DNA from: an uncultured Pseudomonadota bacterium
Lineage (GTDB): Bacteria; Lernaellota; Lernaellaia; Lernaellales; Lernaellaceae
Assembly (NCBI GenBank): GCA_937967875.1
Contig: CALBTQ010000789.1
Span: forward strand, 1 to 12,709
Reading direction: 5' to 3'
DNA: 12,709 nt
The notes under the pieces are model-generated. The model was given only the letters and a program-made list of their open reading frames with translations, was not told the origin of the DNA and searched no databases. The position numbers were made by a program, and so were the translations under genes. Shown here piece by piece: positions 1 through 7,225 of this stretch; positions within the stretch are counted from its first letter, which is position 1, and the number at the start of each line of letters is the position of its first letter.

Positions 1-46
1 AGATCGTATTCGGTGACTGGAGTTCAGACGTGTGCTCTTCCGATCT
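1..46 (-). other. Illumina adapter and index (left end artefact)
   Basis: Positions 13-46 are the reverse complement of the TruSeq index-side adapter (the known oligo begins AGATCGGAAGAGCACACGTC). Positions 5-12 are the reverse complement of an 8-base index, CGAATACG, and 1-4 are the first bases of the adapter after the index. The same elements occur inverted at the right end. This is library sequence, not genome. It leaves the minus-strand gene at 47-871 open: reading on would add RSEEHTSELQS, a peptide typical of adapter contamination in metagenomic protein sets. Confidence 0.98.
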
Positions 47-871
47 AGGCATGAATGGCCAAACTCCAAGGTAAAATACTTTATGGAATAAAATCGCCAT
101 AAAACATAAAATAATATCACTAAACACAAAATACATCAACACTGGCTTGTGGTTGTCCAGGAAAAACAATACATCCCATTTCAATCGGCCTAGCCAAAAT
201 AAAAAAACGCAGATCAACAAAGATATAAATGCTGAAAAAAGTGGATGGCGTATGTATCCAATAATAGTTGTTTTTGGAACCAACGTTCGATCGGCTGAAT
301 AGATTTCACGTATCTGAACTCGTTGAGGAATGAAGTTTAAGTTCGGCGGAAAAAGAACGATCTCAAAAATTTCACTCTTTACTGGTAATACTAGTGTTGC
401 CGTTGGACGAGTATTTATTGAAATTTCAATATTTTTATTGTTTTTACTAAAAAGAATTTGGCCTGAGATCGGAATGATATGTTTCGACAAGAGATGTTTT
501 TCAACTATTTTTCCATTGTTTATTGTGATTATTGAAGAATCGATTTCCGGTAACCGGCTCAACCGCAGGAATTGTATTTCATTGTTTGTATGGTGAAAAA
601 TGAAATGAATCGCCTCTGCTTCCTCCAGACGATAATCTAATACAACACTACTCCACTCGGCTTGCTCCGGCAGATTCAACTGCATCATATTGAACGATAA
701 CAATTGATCAATCAGACGTGGGTGTTTCAGGCTATTGTCTGATGAGTAAGTTGGTGGAAACGCAAAGTCGGAAAATAAAATCAGAGTTAGCGGGAAAAGA
801 AAGAAAAACACGAGGATACAAAAAAAATAATATTTACCTACTCTCGTTTTCGGTTTGTTGGTTTGGGACAT
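47..871 (-). CDS. Membrane protein of unknown function, 3' end missing
   Basis: A minus-strand reading frame of 275 codons runs from ATG at 871 to the adapter junction without a stop. The start is supported by AGAGGAG six bases upstream, an in-frame TAA just before it, and an extended -10 promoter further up. The protein has a basic N-terminus, a membrane segment at about residues 14-34 (uncleaved anchor or signal), a beta-rich, presumably extracytoplasmic region at about 36-205, and two more hydrophobic segments at about 211-229 and 244-269. The layout (one anchor, an outer beta domain, then several membrane helices) is seen in some 7TMR-DISM sensors and in some polysaccharide-assembly membrane proteins, but I see no diagnostic motif for either and assign no function. 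Base composition is very A+T-rich compared with the rest of the window: four sampled 60-base lines give 73 of 240 G+C. Transfer or a fast-evolving surface locus is possible. The C-terminal length is unknown. Confidence 0.85.
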
Positions 872-965
872 GAAAACTCCTCTTATTTATTCATCATGCA
901 AATTCAGAATCTCCATACACCCAATGAGCGATAATCGTTTTTCCCATGTGGACAACTTGTACAAA

Positions 966-974
966 ATTATACCA
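966..974 (-). promoter_or_regulatory. Extended -10 promoter for the 47-871 gene
   Basis: On the minus strand the sequence reads TGGTATAAT, a perfect extended -10 element (TGN followed by TATAAT). A weak -35 candidate, CCGACA at 991-996, lies 19 bases upstream, which suits an extended -10 promoter that depends little on -35. Transcription would start near 959, giving an untranslated leader of about 88 bases before ATG at 871. The element lies just downstream of the terminator of the preceding gene, so the left-edge gene is probably transcribed separately. Confidence 0.6.
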
Positions 975-1009
975 AAAACAGCTTATACTGTGTCGGATTT
1001 TTGTCCGTG

Positions 1010-1042
1010 AAAAAAACCGCCCCCCACCGAAGTGGAGGGCGG
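1010..1042 (-). terminator. Rho-independent terminator with UUCG loop
   Basis: Read on the minus strand, CCGCCCTCCAC and GTGGGGGGCGG form an 11-bp stem (one T-G wobble) closed by a cTTCGg tetraloop, followed at once by seven T (plus-strand A run 1010-1016). It lies 62 bases after the stop of the secreted propeller/PKD protein (stop at 1105-1107) and terminates that transcript. Confidence 0.92.
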
Positions 1043-1104
1043 TTCGCGGTTCTTGTCGGTCAACTACGGGAAATTATAAGAGAATCTCCCGTACAGCGTT
1101 CCGT

Positions 1105-3204
1105 TTAACAGCCGCAGCCGTCATCGTCGTCGTCGTCGCCTTCGCGGGCGCCGTCGGTGTCGTCGTCGCCGGGCAACATGTCGTCGTCGTCGGCTTCGTC
1201 GTCATCGACCGCGTCGTCGTCGGCTTCGTCGTCGTCGGCGGTGTCGTCATCGACCACATCGTCGTCGGTCGTGTCGTCGTCCACCGCGTTGTTGACGGTG
1301 ATGTAGTTGAACTTCACTTTTTCGTTGTCGCCGCCGGCCGAGGTGACCGTCAGGCTGACCGTGTATTTGCCTTCGTCCTGATAGGTGTGGGTCGGGTTGG
1401 CGTCCGTCGAGGTCTCGCCGTCGCCGAAGTCCCATTCCCAGGAGACGATTTCACAGTCGTCCCATTCGGTCGAATCGTCGCTGAACTGCACCGCCAGCGG
1501 CGCGGGGCCGGTGCGGGGCAGGCCGGAGAAGTCGGCGACCGGTTCGCCGCAGACGATCTCGAAGGATTCGGCGAGCGTGTCGGCGCCGAAATCGGTTTCC
1601 ACTTCCACGTCGTAATCGCCGATGGCCGCGTCTTGCAGGTCGAAGGTCGCTTCGATCTCGGTGAGCGAATTGAAGGTCACCGCATCGGCGACGATCTCAT
1701 CCTCGCCCGCGCCCAGCAGCGACACGGTCGTGTCGGGAGTGAAGTAATTGCCGGTCAGCGTCATGACGAACGCCGCGTTGTCGTTGGCGCCTTCTTCCGG
1801 ATCGATCGAGGCCAGTTCGACCGGCAGCGTGGTCACTTCGAAGCCGTCGGTCAGCGTGCCCGTGCCCGCGGAGTTGGTCACCTGCACGTCCCACAGGCCG
1901 GGGGTCGCGCCGGTCAGGTCGAAGTCGACCACGAGCTGGCTGATCGAATTGATCGTCACGTTCGTGCCGCTGATCTGTTCGTCGGTCAGGTCGTTGACCA
2001 GCGTCACCGTCGAGTTGCCCTGGAACGAGTAGCCGGTGATGACCACGTCGGTCAGCGCGCCGGTGTTCGCGCCGGTATCGGGCGTGATGCCCGTGACGGT
2101 CGGGGCGGACAGGTCGAAGATGTACAGCACGTCTTTGTTGGTTTCGTTGTAGTAAATGATGTGCGGGCTGTCCATGTCGTCCAGCGCCAGGCCGGTCCAT
2201 TTGCCGGTTACGCCCGAGTCGTCGAGAATCGTTACGTCCCAGCCCTTGTCCGGCGACTGCACGGCGTAACGCAGGTCGCTGGAGCCGTGATAGGTCACGT
2301 GCGGATAGCCGGTCGAGTCGATGGCGATCGAGGTCCATTTGCCGAAGTCGTCATAGTCGCTGCCGCACTCGATTTCTTCCTTGTCCCATGAGCCGCCGAC
2401 CTTGTCGATCACGCAGGCGCAGTTGTCGCCCAGGGTTGTGTAGTCGAAACCGCTGATGTAGATGTTGTCGCCCGTGTCCACCGCGATGTCCGCGTATTCG
2501 CCGGTGTGGTCCAGCGTGATCGCGTCTTCGGTGTGCCAGCCGCTGCCGTCCTGCCAGCCGAACTTCTGGTGTTCGAAGGCGGTGAATTCATCGCGGTAGG
2601 CGATCTGCGGGTAGTCGGCCGTGGACATGGCGATCGCCGTGTAGTTGCCCATCGGCATCGGCCAGGTGTAGGAATCCAGGCGGTGGCCGCTCCAACCGGA
2701 GACGGTCTTCCAGACGACGTTCACGCCGATCGTGTGGAACGCGCCGTTGTCGTAGTTGTAAGAGATGTACGGCGTGCCGTCGGATTTAAACGCCAGATCG
2801 GCCCAGACGCCCTCGTTGTCGTCCTCGTCGTAGGCGACGACTTCGATGCTCCAGCCGTCCGACTCGCTGTAGGAGGCGTATTTGCAGTCGCCGTCGTCTT
2901 CGTAGGCGATGGCCGGCATGTCGGTCGCCGGGTTGATGGCGATCGACGCGTAGCGGCCCGCGTCGCCGGTGTCGACCGTTTCGACGTGCCAGCCGTCGAA
3001 GTCGCGGTAGCCGTACTTGAGCCAGGCGTTCGAAGCGTCGAACCAGGCCGCGTGCGGCATGCCTTCGCTGTCCAAAGCGATCGACGCATACTGTCCCTGA
3101 TCGCCCTGCGAAAAGATCGTCTCGACCACCCACTCGGCCGACGCCAACGCCGGCAGCGCAAGGATCGCGATCAGGCAGAGCATGACGATTGTCCGTGCTT
3201 TCAT
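1105..3204 (-). CDS. Secreted seven-bladed propeller, IPT/TIG and PKD protein with Asp-rich GCGC tail
   Basis: The product is 699 residues. I place the start at ATG 3204 because [10 protein letters not shown] opens a clear signal peptide (about 1-23, ending ALASA) and GGAG lies seven bases upstream; an in-frame extension to 3333 would put about 43 non-signal residues in front and run through the promoter. After the signal come seven related repeats, each opening with Trp (W25, W72, W118, W171, W223, W273, W322) and carrying a pattern like YASIAxDxxGxPxxAY: a seven-bladed beta-propeller. Two IPT/TIG-like Ig-fold domains follow (about 367-457 and 460-551), then a PKD domain (about 553-640) with the family hallmark WEWDFGDG. 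The tail (641-699) holds 32 Asp in 59 residues and ends DGCGC. The protein is probably displayed on the cell surface, binding ligands or calcium rather than catalysing. The role of the tail is not established; it lacks the membrane helix and Arg cluster of known CTERM sorting signals. Single-gene unit with its own promoter and terminator. Confidence 0.9.
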   Translation of the reverse strand: MKARTIVMLCLIAILALPALASAEWVVETIFSQGDQGQYASIALDSEGMPHAAWFDASNAWLKYGYRDFDGWHVETVDTGDAGRYASIAINPATDMPAIAYEDDGDCKYASYSESDGWSIEVVAYDEDDNEGVWADLAFKSDGTPYISYNYDNGAFHTIGVNVVWKTVSGWSGHRLDSYTWPMPMGNYTAIAMSTADYPQIAYRDEFTAFEHQKFGWQDGSGWHTEDAITLDHTGEYADIAVDTGDNIYISGFDYTTLGDNCACVIDKVGGSWDKEEIECGSDYDDFGKWTSIAIDSTGYPHVTYHGSSDLRYAVQSPDKGWDVTILDDSGVTGKWTGLALDDMDSPHIIYYNETNKDVLYIFDLSAPTVTGITPDTGANTGALTDVVITGYSFQGNSTVTLVNDLTDEQISGTNVTINSISQLVVDFDLTGATPGLWDVQVTNSAGTGTLTDGFEVTTLPVELASIDPEEGANDNAAFVMTLTGNYFTPDTTVSLLGAGEDEIVADAVTFNSLTEIEATFDLQDAAIGDYDVEVETDFGADTLAESFEIVCGEPVADFSGLPRTGPAPLAVQFSDDSTEWDDCEIVSWEWDFGDGETSTDANPTHTYQDEGKYTVSLTVTSAGGDNEKVKFNYITVNNAVDDDTTDDDVVDDDTADDDEADDDAVDDDEADDDDMLPGDDDTDGAREGDDDDDDGCGC
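1177..1284 (-). repeat. Degenerate 15-bp tandem repeats coding x-x-Asp-Asp-Asp
   Basis: Residues 641-676 of the secreted protein are seven consecutive five-residue units of two variable residues (V, T, A or E) followed by three Asp, the last with four Asp and one extra residue. The DNA is a degenerate 15-base tandem array dominated by GAC/GAT codons (GTC-rich on the plus strand). Such arrays can change length by slippage. The same GTC richness creates a long, false valine-rich frame on the opposite strand. Confidence 0.85.
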
Positions 3205-3291
3205 GGTAAAACTCCATACTGTTACTGCGAAAAGGTTCAAGCTCACACTGTTAACAACCGGTGGGCCTGCGCTTTCGTGCCGAAACAATAG

Positions 3292-3321
3292 TCTATACCA
3301 CAAACCGCACCCGATCGGCAA
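3292..3321 (-). promoter_or_regulatory. Candidate sigma70-type promoter for the propeller/PKD gene
   Basis: Minus strand: TTGCCG (3321-3316), an 18-base spacer, then TATAGA (3297-3292) preceded by TGG, which gives an extended -10 context. Transcription would start near 3285, about 80 bases before the ATG at 3204. The match is moderate (four of six in each box), but it sits in the A+T-richer divergent intergenic region where a promoter is expected. Confidence 0.4.
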
Positions 3322-3373
3322 ATAATCAATCATATTTCCCGGGGAAAAATGCGCCGCCCGGCCAAAACCCGAT

Positions 3374-3402
3374 TTGCCTTCGCACCGCCGGGCCTTTACA
3401 AT
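3374..3402 (+). promoter_or_regulatory. Sigma70-type promoter for the M28 peptidase gene
   Basis: TTGCCT (3374-3379), an optimal 17-base spacer and TACAAT (3397-3402, five of six to consensus). Transcription would begin about 3409, roughly 21 bases before ATG at 3430. Because it lies downstream of the upstream in-frame ATG at 3349, it also argues that the gene starts at 3430. Confidence 0.6.
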
Positions 3403-3429
3403 CGCGCCATTAACCGCCTGGGGGAGAAC

Positions 3430-4644
3430 ATGCGCTCATTCGACGCCGCCCGCGCCGTCGCCGACGGTCGCGAGCTTTCCTTTCCGCGCCTGGTCGGCAC
3501 GCCCGACGAAGTACGCGCACGCGAACTGATCAAAAACAAGCTGCTGGACATCGACCTGGCCGTCGAGGAGCGTCCGTTCTCGTTCTACCCGGCGCTCGCC
3601 TTCGGCATCCTTAAAAACATGATCGGCGTGGGCGTCGCGCTGCTGATCGTCCAGGCGCTCGTGCTGGCGGCCTGGCCGCGCCTGGGCGCGCTGGCCGGCC
3701 TCGCCCTGCCGCTGATCGCCCGCCGGCTGTGGGCGACCTACCGCCGCGCGGCGGCGCACATGCTCGAGGATCGCAGCGACGAATACCGTCGGCACACCGC
3801 GCTGATCCGTCACGCCCGCGCGAGCCTGCACAGCGCGAACCTTGTGGCCGACCTGCCGCACGCGGGCGAGATCAAACACCGCGTGGTGCTGTCCGCGCAC
3901 ACCGACACGAAAAGTCAAAACATGTCCATCGTCGTGCGCATCGTCTGTTCGTTGTTGTTCGCCCTGGGCGTGTTCGTGCTGCCGATCGCTCTGTTGCCCG
4001 CCGCCGTCTGGCCCGTCTGGCTCGCCGCGGGCGGCTGGCTGTGGAAAATCGTCTGGCTGGCCGCGCTCGTCGGCGGCATCGTGTTGCTGACCCTCACCGT
4101 CGAGAACCGCTCGCCCGGCGCGACCGACGACGCGGGCAGTTGCGCGGTGATGCTCGAAACCGCGCGCGCCCTCGCGGCCGATCCGCCCCGGGGCGTGGCC
4201 GTGCGTCTGGTCTTCACCGGCGCCGAGGAACTGGGCCTGGCCGGGGGCCTCGCGCTGGCGCGGGAGATGGCGGCCGATCCGGAGTGGAAAAACGCGACCT
4301 TCCTCAATCTGGAAGGCGTGGGCGGCGCGAGCAAGTTGTGGCTGGCCACCGGCGCCGGGCCGACCGGCAATCAGACCGCCACGGCCGCGCGGGCCGTCGA
4401 ACTGGCGAAGGCGGCGGCGGCCGACGCGGGCGTCACAGCCAAGACGCTCAGCCGGATCGTCGGCGGCGAAGCCGATCACATCCCGTTGCTCGAAGCGGGC
4501 CTGAGCGCGGTGACCTTGATGTTCCATGGCGATTATTCGCGCAAGGTGCACACCGCCGGCGACGCGCCCGACCTGCTGCGCGAACAGCACATGGCCACGG
4601 CGGGCAGGATTCTGCTCGCGGCGATCGCGCGCCTGGAAGGATAA
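3430..4644 (+). CDS. M28-family zinc metallopeptidase with internal membrane segments
   Basis: A 404-residue protein. The start at 3430 has GGGGAG a few bases upstream and lies just behind a good promoter; the in-frame ATG at 3349 precedes that promoter. The M28 (aminopeptidase/glutamate carboxypeptidase-like) zinc site can be traced: H157-x-D159, the D233-D234 pair in GATDDAGS, E266-E267 in GAEELGL (catalytic base plus ligand), E295 in NLEGVG where Asp is usual, and H374 in VHTAGD. Hydrophobic segments lie at about 55-98 and, unusually, at about 168-192 and 203-223, inside the catalytic domain between H-x-D and D-D. No signal peptide is visible; the protein should be an integral inner-membrane enzyme. 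The substrate is unknown; M28 members remove N-terminal residues or cleave small peptides. It is divergent from the propeller/PKD gene and convergent with the sulfatase-like gene, with stop codons 3 bases apart and no terminator visible between them. Confidence 0.88.
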   Translation: MRSFDAARAVADGRELSFPRLVGTPDEVRARELIKNKLLDIDLAVEERPFSFYPALAFGILKNMIGVGVALLIVQALVLAAWPRLGALAGLALPLIARRLWATYRRAAAHMLEDRSDEYRRHTALIRHARASLHSANLVADLPHAGEIKHRVVLSAHTDTKSQNMSIVVRIVCSLLFALGVFVLPIALLPAAVWPVWLAAGGWLWKIVWLAALVGGIVLLTLTVENRSPGATDDAGSCAVMLETARALAADPPRGVAVRLVFTGAEELGLAGGLALAREMAADPEWKNATFLNLEGVGGASKLWLATGAGPTGNQTATAARAVELAKAAAADAGVTAKTLSRIVGGEADHIPLLEAGLSAVTLMFHGDYSRKVHTAGDAPDLLREQHMATAGRILLAAIARLEG

Positions 4645-4647
4645 CGC

Positions 4648-6906
4648 TTACTGCAAATAGCCGATGGAACGCAGGCGGTCGCGCAGCTCGTCGACCTGCT
4701 TGGCGCCGCGCGACGTGATCGCCGATTCCACCCACAACACCAACACCGCTTCGGGCAGGGGCTCGGGCAGCGCCGGCGTGCGCGTCGCCCGCAGCAGGCG
4801 CAAGGTGTCGGGCGTCAGCAGTTCGTTGAACAGGTCCGCGGGTTTGAGACCGCGCGCCTCCTGCGGCACGACCAACTGCTGCGCGGTCAGGCGCAGACCG
4901 TCGATGCGAATGTCCAGCCCGCGCAGGTTCAGCGAGCCCTGCAGCGGAAAGGCGAGATGGAAAGGCTTTTTTTCCTCGGTGGTGAACGCCAGCCTACCCG
5001 GTTGCATGGCCTTGGGGCGGCGCCATTGGAACGAGTGCGTGGCCGAGGAAACGACCGGCGCGAACTCGCGGTCGGCGCGGTAAACGATCTCCCAGTTGCG
5101 CGGCTTTTTAGACAGGCAGATCAGATTGATGAACTGCCGATTCTGTTTTTTATTCATCTGCGCGTCGAACGCGGCGTATAGATCGCGCCCGGCGCTCAAC
5201 ACGTTCGGATCGTCCGCGAGGTTTTTCGTCTCGCCCGGATCGGTCAGCAGATCGTAAATCTTCTCTTCTTTATTCAGATGCGAAAAGACGTACTTCAGGC
5301 TTTGACTGCGCAGCGAGGTCGCCGGGCTGCCGTACAGCAAGTTTTCGCTGAGCACGATGCGGTCTTCTCCGTTGTCGGCCGCCGGCAGCGACCGGCCCAT
5401 GAAGTGAGGCGGCACGACGACGCCCGCCAGCTCCAGGATGGTCGGCGCCACGTCCATCAACCCCACGAGCTTGGTGTCGCGGCGCGCCGTCTTCTCATAA
5501 GGCGAAACCAGGATCAGCGGCACGTGCAGCAATTCGTCGTACAGCGTGTGCCCGTGTTCGAAGCCGCCGTGATCGCCGAACTCCTCGCCATGGTCCGAGG
5601 TGATGATCAGGTACGTATTTTTATCCAGATTCCGCGCGCGCAGTTCCTCCCAGACCAGACCGATCAGAGCGTCGATGCTCGCCAATTGGCCGTCGTAGCT
5701 GCCGATCAGATTCGCCAGACTCTGTCCCTGCGGCGGATGCATTTCCATATAGCTGCGATCGAACTTGTCGATCACGAACTTCGCCGACGCCGCGTCGACG
5801 AATGGGGCATAAAATTTCTCCTGGTACGTGTAGGGCATGTGCACGCCGAAGAAGTGCAGATAGGCGAAAAACGGCACGCCTTTGGTTTTCATGTCCAGCC
5901 ATTGGGCGAGCGTGCCGGGGAAATCGGGGTCGAGGATTTCGCGCAACTGGTCGAAGCCGCGCCCGAAGGTGAACGACGGGCTGAGCATCGGATTGTCGAT
6001 CAGCGCCAGCGTGCGATAGCCCGCCTCGTGCATCACGCCCGGCAGCGTCGGCAACTGCACCGGGATCTTGAAATCGTTGCCTTCGCAACCGGTCGCGCAA
6101 ATCTCGTGCGGATAGTTCGACAGCATCATCGACGCCACCGAAGCGCGCGTCCACGGCGCGTGGCTGAACGCATTCTCGAAAACCGTTCCCCGCGCGGCGA
6201 AGGCGTCGATGTGCGGCGTGGTGTTGCGCTCGTAGCCGTACGCGCCCACGTGGTCGGCCCGCAACGCGTCGATGACGATCCACAGGAAATTCGGCTTCGC
6301 CGCCGACTCGGCGTCCGGCTGCGCCAACAAGCGGATGCCGCCCCACACCGGCAATCCTTCGAAGGGCGCCGGCGGCGCGCCGAACGATTCCGGCTCGGGC
6401 AGCACCTGGAAAATCAAATCGACGACCTGCCCGCCGAAGGCGTCCAGCGGCACGCGCGCGTGCGTCCATTGGTTGCCGTCGTCGGGTTGGCTTTCCAACG
6501 TGCGCCGGTAAATCGTCCGCACGTTTTCGTCGGCCGTCGCCGCGTACACCACGAAGGCGATCTTCACGTTCGAAATGTTGGGATTGTACCCCTGCAACGC
6601 GTGCGCGAAATGCAGGTTCGCGTGCGCGGGAATGCGGCAGCGCATCGTGATCGCCGAAGGCACCGGCGCGCTCACGCCCTCGGTGGTTTCGTTGCCCACG
6701 GTGATCAGCTTGAGCAGATGCCGCTGATTGTTGCGCGTCAACGCGCCGATCAACGAGGCGTTGTCCGGATTGTCCAACAGGTTGAGTTGAACGAAATTCT
6801 GCTCCGCCTTCGGTGCTTCCGGACGCGGCTCGGCCCGTTCGCAGGCCGGCAGACTCAGCGCCACGAGCAGCAAAACGAAAAACAACAATCTTGACAGTCG
6901 CTTCAT
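4648..6906 (-). CDS. Sulfatase-superfamily lipoprotein, Thr-type active site
   Basis: A 752-residue protein. Residues 1-22 form a lipoprotein signal with lipobox LPAC (C22), so it should be membrane-anchored. About 36-195 is a beta-rich N-terminal domain ending VWGGIRL, resembling a carbohydrate-binding-like sandwich. About 205-560 is the alkaline phosphatase/sulfatase fold: IDALRADHVGAYGYERNTTP (D213, D218), H356 in GVHMPY, SDHGEEFGDHGG (D438, H439), LHVPLIL, and the C-terminal DVAPTILELAG and YDLLTDPGETKNL. The nucleophile region reads APWTRASVASM (250-260) and lacks the C/S-x-P-x-R signature that matures to formylglycine, so T253 is the likely nucleophile. That favours a phosphodiesterase, phosphotransferase or other non-classical activity over a true sulfatase. 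A C-terminal extension (about 600-752) ends LRSIGYLQ. The ribosome site is weak (AAGG 13 bases upstream) and an 8-codon frame ends on the start codon (ATGA). The reaction is not assignable from sequence alone. Confidence 0.88.
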   Translation of the reverse strand: MKRLSRLLFFVLLLVALSLPACERAEPRPEAPKAEQNFVQLNLLDNPDNASLIGALTRNNQRHLLKLITVGNETTEGVSAPVPSAITMRCRIPAHANLHFAHALQGYNPNISNVKIAFVVYAATADENVRTIYRRTLESQPDDGNQWTHARVPLDAFGGQVVDLIFQVLPEPESFGAPPAPFEGLPVWGGIRLLAQPDAESAAKPNFLWIVIDALRADHVGAYGYERNTTPHIDAFAARGTVFENAFSHAPWTRASVASMMLSNYPHEICATGCEGNDFKIPVQLPTLPGVMHEAGYRTLALIDNPMLSPSFTFGRGFDQLREILDPDFPGTLAQWLDMKTKGVPFFAYLHFFGVHMPYTYQEKFYAPFVDAASAKFVIDKFDRSYMEMHPPQGQSLANLIGSYDGQLASIDALIGLVWEELRARNLDKNTYLIITSDHGEEFGDHGGFEHGHTLYDELLHVPLILVSPYEKTARRDTKLVGLMDVAPTILELAGVVVPPHFMGRSLPAADNGEDRIVLSENLLYGSPATSLRSQSLKYVFSHLNKEEKIYDLLTDPGETKNLADDPNVLSAGRDLYAAFDAQMNKKQNRQFINLICLSKKPRNWEIVYRADREFAPVVSSATHSFQWRRPKAMQPGRLAFTTEEKKPFHLAFPLQGSLNLRGLDIRIDGLRLTAQQLVVPQEARGLKPADLFNELLTPDTLRLLRATRTPALPEPLPEAVLVLWVESAITSRGAKQVDELRDRLRSIGYLQ

Positions 6907-6951
6907 TTTTTTTCGGCAGCCTTGTCCATCGAAAAAAAAACCAACCGGACG

Positions 6952-6980
6952 ATTGAACGCGATTTGACGCGAAAAAGCAA
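6952..6980 (-). promoter_or_regulatory. Weak candidate promoter for the sulfatase-like gene
   Basis: Minus strand: TTGCTT (6980-6975), a 17-base spacer and TTCAAT (6957-6952). Matches are modest (three and four of six), but spacing is optimal and the predicted start near 6945 would leave a leader of about 39 bases. It resembles the TTGCCT/TACAAT promoter of the M28 gene. Confidence 0.3.
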
Positions 6981-7170
6981 TTGCCCCTTTTAGGTTCCAT
7001 AGAACGGATGTCGGCCGCTAACATTTCGATATCCAGCGGTTTTTCTCCCCTTGTTTTACGCGCGATTTCTGCCAAACTACCCCCTTCGTCAATGGGGCGC
7101 AGTGTGGATTTCGCGCTCGAACGGTTGTTCTGCAATAAGGTGAAATTAGAAGATTAATTGAAAGTATTGC

Positions 7171-7200
7171 TTGACATATGTTGAGCTAACCCATTATAAC
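7171..7200 (+). promoter_or_regulatory. Strong sigma70 promoter of the bamD operon
   Basis: A perfect TTGACA (7171-7176), an 18-base spacer and TATAAC (7195-7200, five of six). Transcription would start about 7207, leaving a leader of some 19 bases with a GGGGG ribosome site (7214-7218) before ATG 7226. An 8-base palindrome, ACATATGT (7174-7181), overlaps the -35 box; it is too short to call an operator. Confidence 0.8.
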
Positions 7201-7225
7201 ATAAACGAAACTCGGGGGTTTCTTA

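Larger units (their letters stand above)
6907..7225. other. Divergent intergenic region, sulfatase-like gene and bamD operon
   Basis: These 319 bases hold no supported gene. They are A+T-richer than the flanking coding sequence and carry a strong plus-strand promoter (7171-7200) and a weaker minus-strand candidate (6952-6980). An eight-base A run (plus-strand T 6906-6913) ends in the sulfatase-like start codon. A minus-strand frame beginning TTG at 7135 crosses the region but has no ribosome site and continues only as an out-of-frame shadow of the sulfatase-like gene. Confidence 0.6.

Noticed and set aside
466..474. Internal 9-base match to the adapter start (AGATCGGAA)
   Set aside because: The match ends after nine bases and the minus-strand reading frame continues unbroken on both sides, so I treat it as chance, not an internal adapter joint.
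330..596. Plus-strand frame of 88 codons in the A+T-rich left region
   Set aside because: It is antisense to the 275-codon minus-strand membrane gene, which has a better start, ribosome site and promoter.
946..2391. Plus-strand 481-codon frame with long Val-rich stretches
   Set aside because: It is the complement of the Asp-codon repeat and of the propeller/IPT/PKD gene; GTC-rich DNA has no stops on this strand. No signal peptide or ribosome site supports it.
3205..3333. 43-residue N-terminal extension of the propeller/PKD protein
   Set aside because: It would place a non-signal sequence before a well-formed signal peptide and covers the candidate promoter.
3349..3429. 27-residue N-terminal extension of the M28 peptidase
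   Set aside because: The extension contains the promoter boxes at 3374-3402, and ATG 3430 has a good ribosome site; the extra residues look noncoding.
5278..6894. Long plus-strand 538-codon frame
   Set aside because: It is antisense to the sulfatase-like gene, whose motifs are clear; the Arg/Gln/Val-rich composition is typical of a G+C-rich shadow frame.
6930..7135. Minus-strand frame starting at TTG 7135 before the sulfatase-like gene
   Set aside because: No ribosome site, it crosses the intergenic promoter region, and its continuation is only an out-of-frame reading of the sulfatase-like gene.
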